A DNA stretch of 64,000 nt from JAJEBT01 sp965214975 (lineage in GTDB: Bacteria; Pseudomonadota; Alphaproteobacteria; MPNO01; UBA830): the NCBI GenBank assembly GCA_965214975.1, contig OZ244055.1:3596001-3660000 (forward strand), read 5' to 3'. This document shows, piece by piece, positions 60,952 through 64,000 of the stretch (positions within the stretch are counted from its first letter, which is position 1; every line of letters begins with the position of its first letter). Both the position numbers and the translations under genes were made by a program. The notes beneath the pieces are model-generated. The model did not search any database. It saw only the letters and a list, made by a program, of their open reading frames with translations, and had not been told where the DNA came from.

Positions 60952-62025
60952 ATGGCATCCGCGACGCCGGCGACCAAACGGCTGACGATCTGGGCCAGCG
61001 GGTGCTCCCACGTGTCCGCCGACCGGGACCATGGCCGCGAAAGCCTGGCCGACGCCATTCGTCAGGCGGAACGGGACATCGACTGGGACATCGCCATCAA
61101 CGTCGGCGACTTCAGCGCCGCCTTCGGGCTGCCCACGGAGGACGAGGGGGCCGAGATCGTCCGCCAGTTCGGGGCGCTCGGCCGGCACCGCCGCGAGGAC
61201 GTCTACACCGTCTGCGGCAACCATGACCGCAACGCGCCGGACGAACCTCCCGGGCAGTGGTTTCGCGCGTGGATCGACCCGGAGGGAACCAACACCCCGC
61301 GGTCGCGCGTCGACGGGTCGCGGTACCGCTATCCGATTCACGGAACCTGGGAACGCTACTGGTTCCGCGTCGGCAACGTCCGCGTCCTGATGATGAGCGA
61401 CGTGAACGAACCGACCCAGATCCCGGGGCGGGGGGAGCTGGGCGGAAATCCGGGCGGCGTGGTCAGCCAGGAGACCTTCGACTGGTGGGTCGATCAGGTG
61501 GACCGGCACCGGGAGACCGACATCATCGTGTCGGTCCACCATTACCTGCTGAAAGACACGACCGTCGCGACCGGGGCCTGGGAAGGCATGAAAGCCCGCC
61601 CCGGCGGAGGCTGGCAGGCGGACTATCACGGATACTACGCCGAGGGGACGCCGGAGGCTGCGAGCCACATGCACTGGGTTGGCGGCCGGGCCGGCTCCGG
61701 GGCGTTCGAGGCGTGGCTGGCCGCCAATCCCGGCAAGGTCGATCTCTGGCTCGGCGGACACACGCACACCAATCCCGACGACACGCACGGCGGCAAGTCG
61801 CACGTCGAAACGGCCCATGGCGGCACGACGTTCGTCAACGTCGCGGCCCTGACGCGCTGGTTCGTCAAGGACCACGCGATACCGCACAGCCGCGTCCTGA
61901 CGTTCGAGGACGGCTCCGACCGCCTGACGATCGATTGCTACATGCATACGGACGAGTACCGGCCCCAGGGATTCTACGAGGAGAAACGGCGGGTCATCGA
62001 GCTGTCCAAGCCGTTCCACGCCTGA
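60952..62025 (+). CDS. Calcineurin-like metallophosphoesterase superfamily protein
   Basis: The start is ATG 60952 (MASATPATKRL), preceded by GGCAAGG. The 357-residue protein has VGDF (Asp 53), CGNHDR (Asn 90, His 91), VSVHHYL, and GGHTHTNP near the C-terminus, the metal-binding motifs of the superfamily. The first motif, normally DxH, reads GCSH (residues 17-20), so one metal ligand is altered. No signal peptide is visible. It is separated from tctC by 26 bases and is probably the first gene of a TTT transporter operon. The substrate is unknown. Confidence 0.8.
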   Translation: MASATPATKRLTIWASGCSHVSADRDHGRESLADAIRQAERDIDWDIAINVGDFSAAFGLPTEDEGAEIVRQFGALGRHRREDVYTVCGNHDRNAPDEPPGQWFRAWIDPEGTNTPRSRVDGSRYRYPIHGTWERYWFRVGNVRVLMMSDVNEPTQIPGRGELGGNPGGVVSQETFDWWVDQVDRHRETDIIVSVHHYLLKDTTVATGAWEGMKARPGGGWQADYHGYYAEGTPEAASHMHWVGGRAGSGAFEAWLAANPGKVDLWLGGHTHTNPDDTHGGKSHVETAHGGTTFVNVAALTRWFVKDHAIPHSRVLTFEDGSDRLTIDCYMHTDEYRPQGFYEEKRRVIELSKPFHA

Positions 62026-62051
62026 ACGCTTCACATGCACGGGAGGAAAAG

Positions 62052-62999
62052 ATGCTGAAGAAGATCCTGATCGCCGGCGCGCTTGCGGCCGGCCTCGCGA
62101 CGGCACCGGCAGCGGCTTCCGACTGGAAGCCGGAGAGGCCGGTCACCATGATGATCATGTTCCCGCCGGGCGGGGGCGGCGACATCTTCGCCCGCGCGGT
62201 CGCCAACCATTTCGAGACGAAAATGGGCTGGAACCTGGTCGTGGACAACCGGCCCGGAGGCGGCGGCGCGGCCATGGCCAAGGCCCTGAAGGACATGCCG
62301 GCCGACGGCCACACCATCGGCATGGCGGTCACCGAAACGTACGGTTTCGGTCCGACGCTCAATCCCCGGATCGGATTCAGCAACGGGGATTTCCGTCATC
62401 TCGGCGCCCTCGCGAACACGCAGATCGGCTGGATCGCCGCCGCAAACGCGCCGTGGAACGACCTCAGGGAGCTCGTCGACGCGTCGAGGAACGGCCCCGC
62501 GATCACCGTCGGCGTGTTCAGCCCGCGGTCGAACGCCGCGATCAGGGCGGTGGCGAAGCACTTCGGCGCCAACCTTCGGCCGGTGCCCGTCAAGGGCGGG
62601 CGCGCGGGAATGACCAACGTGATGAACGGCCAGCTCGACACCTCGCTGGTCGCGGGACCGCAGGCGCCGTTCGTGCGCTCGGGCGACGTCAAGGTGCTGG
62701 CTTCCGCCGAACGGGAACGTCTGCTCGTCGGCTCCGACGCGCTGACGTTCGAGGAGTACGGCGTCGGTTTCGCCTCCTTCAACATCAAGTGGATGTTCTC
62801 GGCTCCGGCGGGTCTGCCCGACAGGATCGCGACGGCCTGGACCGAGGCGCTGCGCGGGGCGACCAGAGACAGCGGCATCCGCTCTTTCATCGAGGACAAG
62901 ATGAGCCTGAAGATGGAATTCACCGACGGCGAAGCTCTGCGCCGACAGATCGACTCCGAGGACGAGGTGAACGCGAATCTCATCAGGTTCCTGAAGTAG
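62052..62999 (+). CDS. tctC: Tripartite tricarboxylate transporter substrate-binding protein (TctC/Bug family)
   Basis: The start is ATG 62052 after GGGAGGAAAA. The 315-residue protein has a signal peptide (MLKKILIAGALAAGLATAP...AAAS) and the Bug-family body: RPVTMMIMFPPGGGGDIFAR, NLVVDNRPGGGGAAMAKA, and VKGGRAGMTNVMNGQLDTSL. Bug proteins bind small carboxylates and similar solutes in the periplasm and pass them to TctAB. The ligand cannot be read from the sequence. Confidence 0.93.
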   Translation: MLKKILIAGALAAGLATAPAAASDWKPERPVTMMIMFPPGGGGDIFARAVANHFETKMGWNLVVDNRPGGGGAAMAKALKDMPADGHTIGMAVTETYGFGPTLNPRIGFSNGDFRHLGALANTQIGWIAAANAPWNDLRELVDASRNGPAITVGVFSPRSNAAIRAVAKHFGANLRPVPVKGGRAGMTNVMNGQLDTSLVAGPQAPFVRSGDVKVLASAERERLLVGSDALTFEEYGVGFASFNIKWMFSAPAGLPDRIATAWTEALRGATRDSGIRSFIEDKMSLKMEFTDGEALRRQIDSEDEVNANLIRFLK

Positions 63000-63005
63000 G
63001 GGCAG

Positions 63006-63034
63006 GGCGCGGGCCCCGCCGAGGGGCCCGCGCC
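63006..63034 (+). other. Intercistronic stem-loop between tctC and tctB
   Basis: GGCGCGGGCCCC and GGGGCCCGCGCC form a perfect 12-pair GC stem around a five-base loop, starting six bases after the tctC stop. No T-run follows, so it is not a classic terminator. Such hairpins often protect upstream mRNA, which would raise the binding protein over the membrane subunits. Confidence 0.7.
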
Positions 63035-63049
63035 GACGGGACGGGGAAC

Positions 63050-63493
63050 ATGGGGCACACGGCAAACATCGTCATCGGGCTTCTGGCGGTCGCCTTCGGC
63101 AATCTGATGATCTTCGTCATCACGCCGGCCCAGATCGTGGAAGCGTTCTTCGCGACCGTGCAGCCCAGCTTCTATCCCGACGCCGCTTCGGTTCTGCTGA
63201 TCGCCTCCGGGGCCGGACTCGTGGTCTCGGGCGTCCTCGCGCCGCGCGCGCCGGTCGACTGGGCCGCGTCCGGGAGGCACGCCGCTGTGTTCGCCGTCGC
63301 CCTTGCCGGCCTGTGCACGGCCGCGCTGCTGACCCCGCGTCTCGGGTTCCTGCCGGTGGCCGTGGCCGTGACGGCGGCGACGCTGGCGCTGATGCGCCAG
63401 CGGATGGGGCGCGTCTTCATCGCCGTCACGCTGCTCGCGCCGGCCGTCGTCTGGGTGGCGTTCGACCGTCTGCTGCAGCGTCCGCTGCCGTGA
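63050..63493 (+). CDS. tctB: Tripartite tricarboxylate transporter small membrane subunit TctB
   Basis: The 147-residue protein from ATG 63050 (MGHTANIVIGLLAVAFGN) has four hydrophobic segments, including AASVLLIASGAGLVVSGVL, HAAVFAVALAGLCTAALL and VFIAVTLLAPAVVWVAFDRL. This is the standard size and topology of TctB. It sits between tctC and tctA, six bases before the tctA start. Sequence identity to TctB is low by nature, so the call depends on context. Confidence 0.88.
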   Translation: MGHTANIVIGLLAVAFGNLMIFVITPAQIVEAFFATVQPSFYPDAASVLLIASGAGLVVSGVLAPRAPVDWAASGRHAAVFAVALAGLCTAALLTPRLGFLPVAVAVTAATLALMRQRMGRVFIAVTLLAPAVVWVAFDRLLQRPLP

Positions 63494-63499
63494 CCTCGG

Positions 63500-64000
63500 A
63501 TGAGCGTGACGCTCGATCTCGTTCTGGCGGGAGCGCTCGAGACGCTGACGCTCTGGAACGTCGCGCTGATCTCCGCCGGCGTCGCCACCGGCATACTGAT
63601 CGGCGCGGTCCCCGGGCTGAACGGTCCCATGGCCATCGCGATCGCCGTCCCGATCACCTTCTATCTGCAGCCGATCGGGGCGCTGGGCCTGCTGATCGGA
63701 ATCATGAAGGGCGGCACGCTCGGCGGCGCGGTCCCCGCGATTCTGATGAACACGCCGGGAACGCCGGACGCCTTCATGACGACGCTTGACGGTTACCCGA
63801 TGACGCGGAAAGGCCAGTCCGGAAAAGCCATGAGGATGGCGCTCTATTCCTCGGTCACGGGAGACGCCTTTTCCGACCTCGTGCTGTTCGTGGCGGCGGT
63901 GCCGCTGGCCGTGGCCGCGGCCTTGATGGGGCCGGTGGAGCAGGCCGCGGTCGTGTTCTTCGCGATCTGCGTGCTGGCCTCGCTGGTCGGCGGCAACCCG
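63500..64000 (+). CDS. tctA: Tripartite tricarboxylate transporter large membrane subunit TctA (truncated by window)
   Basis: The frame opens at ATG 63500 (MSVTLDLVLAGALETL) and is still open at base 64000, so 167 residues are visible of about 500. The conserved TctA blocks are clear: VPGLNGPMAIAIAVPITFYL, then GGTLGGAVPAILMNTPGTPD and LDGYPMTRKGQSGKAM. TctA is the main translocating subunit. It follows tctB after six bases. Confidence 0.95.
   Translation, partial: MSVTLDLVLAGALETLTLWNVALISAGVATGILIGAVPGLNGPMAIAIAVPITFYLQPIGALGLLIGIMKGGTLGGAVPAILMNTPGTPDAFMTTLDGYPMTRKGQSGKAMRMALYSSVTGDAFSDLVLFVAAVPLAVAAALMGPVEQAAVVFFAICVLASLVGGNP

Noticed and set aside
1..64000. CRISPR arrays, prophage modules, rRNA genes
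   Set aside because: No regularly spaced repeats, no phage structural genes and no rRNA segments were seen; the single tRNA is the split Leu gene.

Overview
The window looks like a GC-rich chromosome segment of an alphaproteobacterium (possibly Rhodospirillales-like or a marine or host-associated relative). The evidence is its gene content and order: argH, a small LptM-like lipoprotein, lysA and a DUF4175/TIGR02302 protein in a row with tlpA divergent; fxsA, a Tim44-like protein and mltA together; and a complete phoR/pst/phoU/phoB block. I make no species claim. Most genes are housekeeping and have strong GC3 bias. This bias creates very long antisense open frames, which I ignored.

Layout. 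0-13 kb: sixA, a TcuA-like flavoprotein, a tRNA-Leu(UAA) split by a 224-nt group I intron, a luciferase-like oxidoreductase, murJ, glnD, mutS and maeB. 13-20 kb: the phosphate regulon phoR-[Pho box]-pstC-pstA-pstB-phoU-phoB, with no pstS in the block. 20-30 kb: a hypothetical gene, ampG, typA, an adenosine-kinase-like PfkB protein, bactofilin, a lipoprotein, fxsA, Tim44 and mltA. 30-37.4 kb: recD2, an alpha/beta hydrolase, a two-gene ComD/ComE-like (sulfopyruvate decarboxylase type) TPP enzyme, a class IV aminotransferase, sufE and pyrD.

37.4-43 kb is an accessory island. It holds a decayed IS630-family transposase, a DNA methyltransferase, and a PD-(D/E)XK restriction-endonuclease-like gene. 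That gene is split by a 2,267-bp IS66-family element with 14-bp terminal repeats and a perfect 8-bp target duplication. The element carries its own D12-class adenine methyltransferase beside tnpC. Removing the element and one target copy restores a 222-codon frame. A very AT-rich tract follows.

43-49 kb is the tlpA/argH/lptM-like/lysA/DUF4175 block. 49-57.4 kb is catabolic: hpt, a cupin, a HisD paralogue and a cyclase-family hydrolase on one strand; an SDR; an LVIVD-repeat protein; and a GMC oxidoreductase translationally coupled to a class III extradiol dioxygenase. 57.5-64 kb: a DUF4236-TPR protein, an NnrS-like membrane protein, and a TetR regulator divergent from an operon of a metallophosphoesterase-like gene and tctC-tctB-tctA (tripartite tricarboxylate transporter; tctA runs off the window). 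The TetR/phosphoesterase gap holds a 12-bp inverted repeat pair that overlaps both predicted -10 boxes.

The strongest observations are the self-splicing-type intron between anticodon positions 34 and 35 of tRNA-Leu(UAA), the IS66 element with methyltransferase cargo sitting inside a restriction gene, and the TetR-controlled phosphoesterase/TTT operon. All assignments come from reading the sequence and remembered family features; no database search was run.
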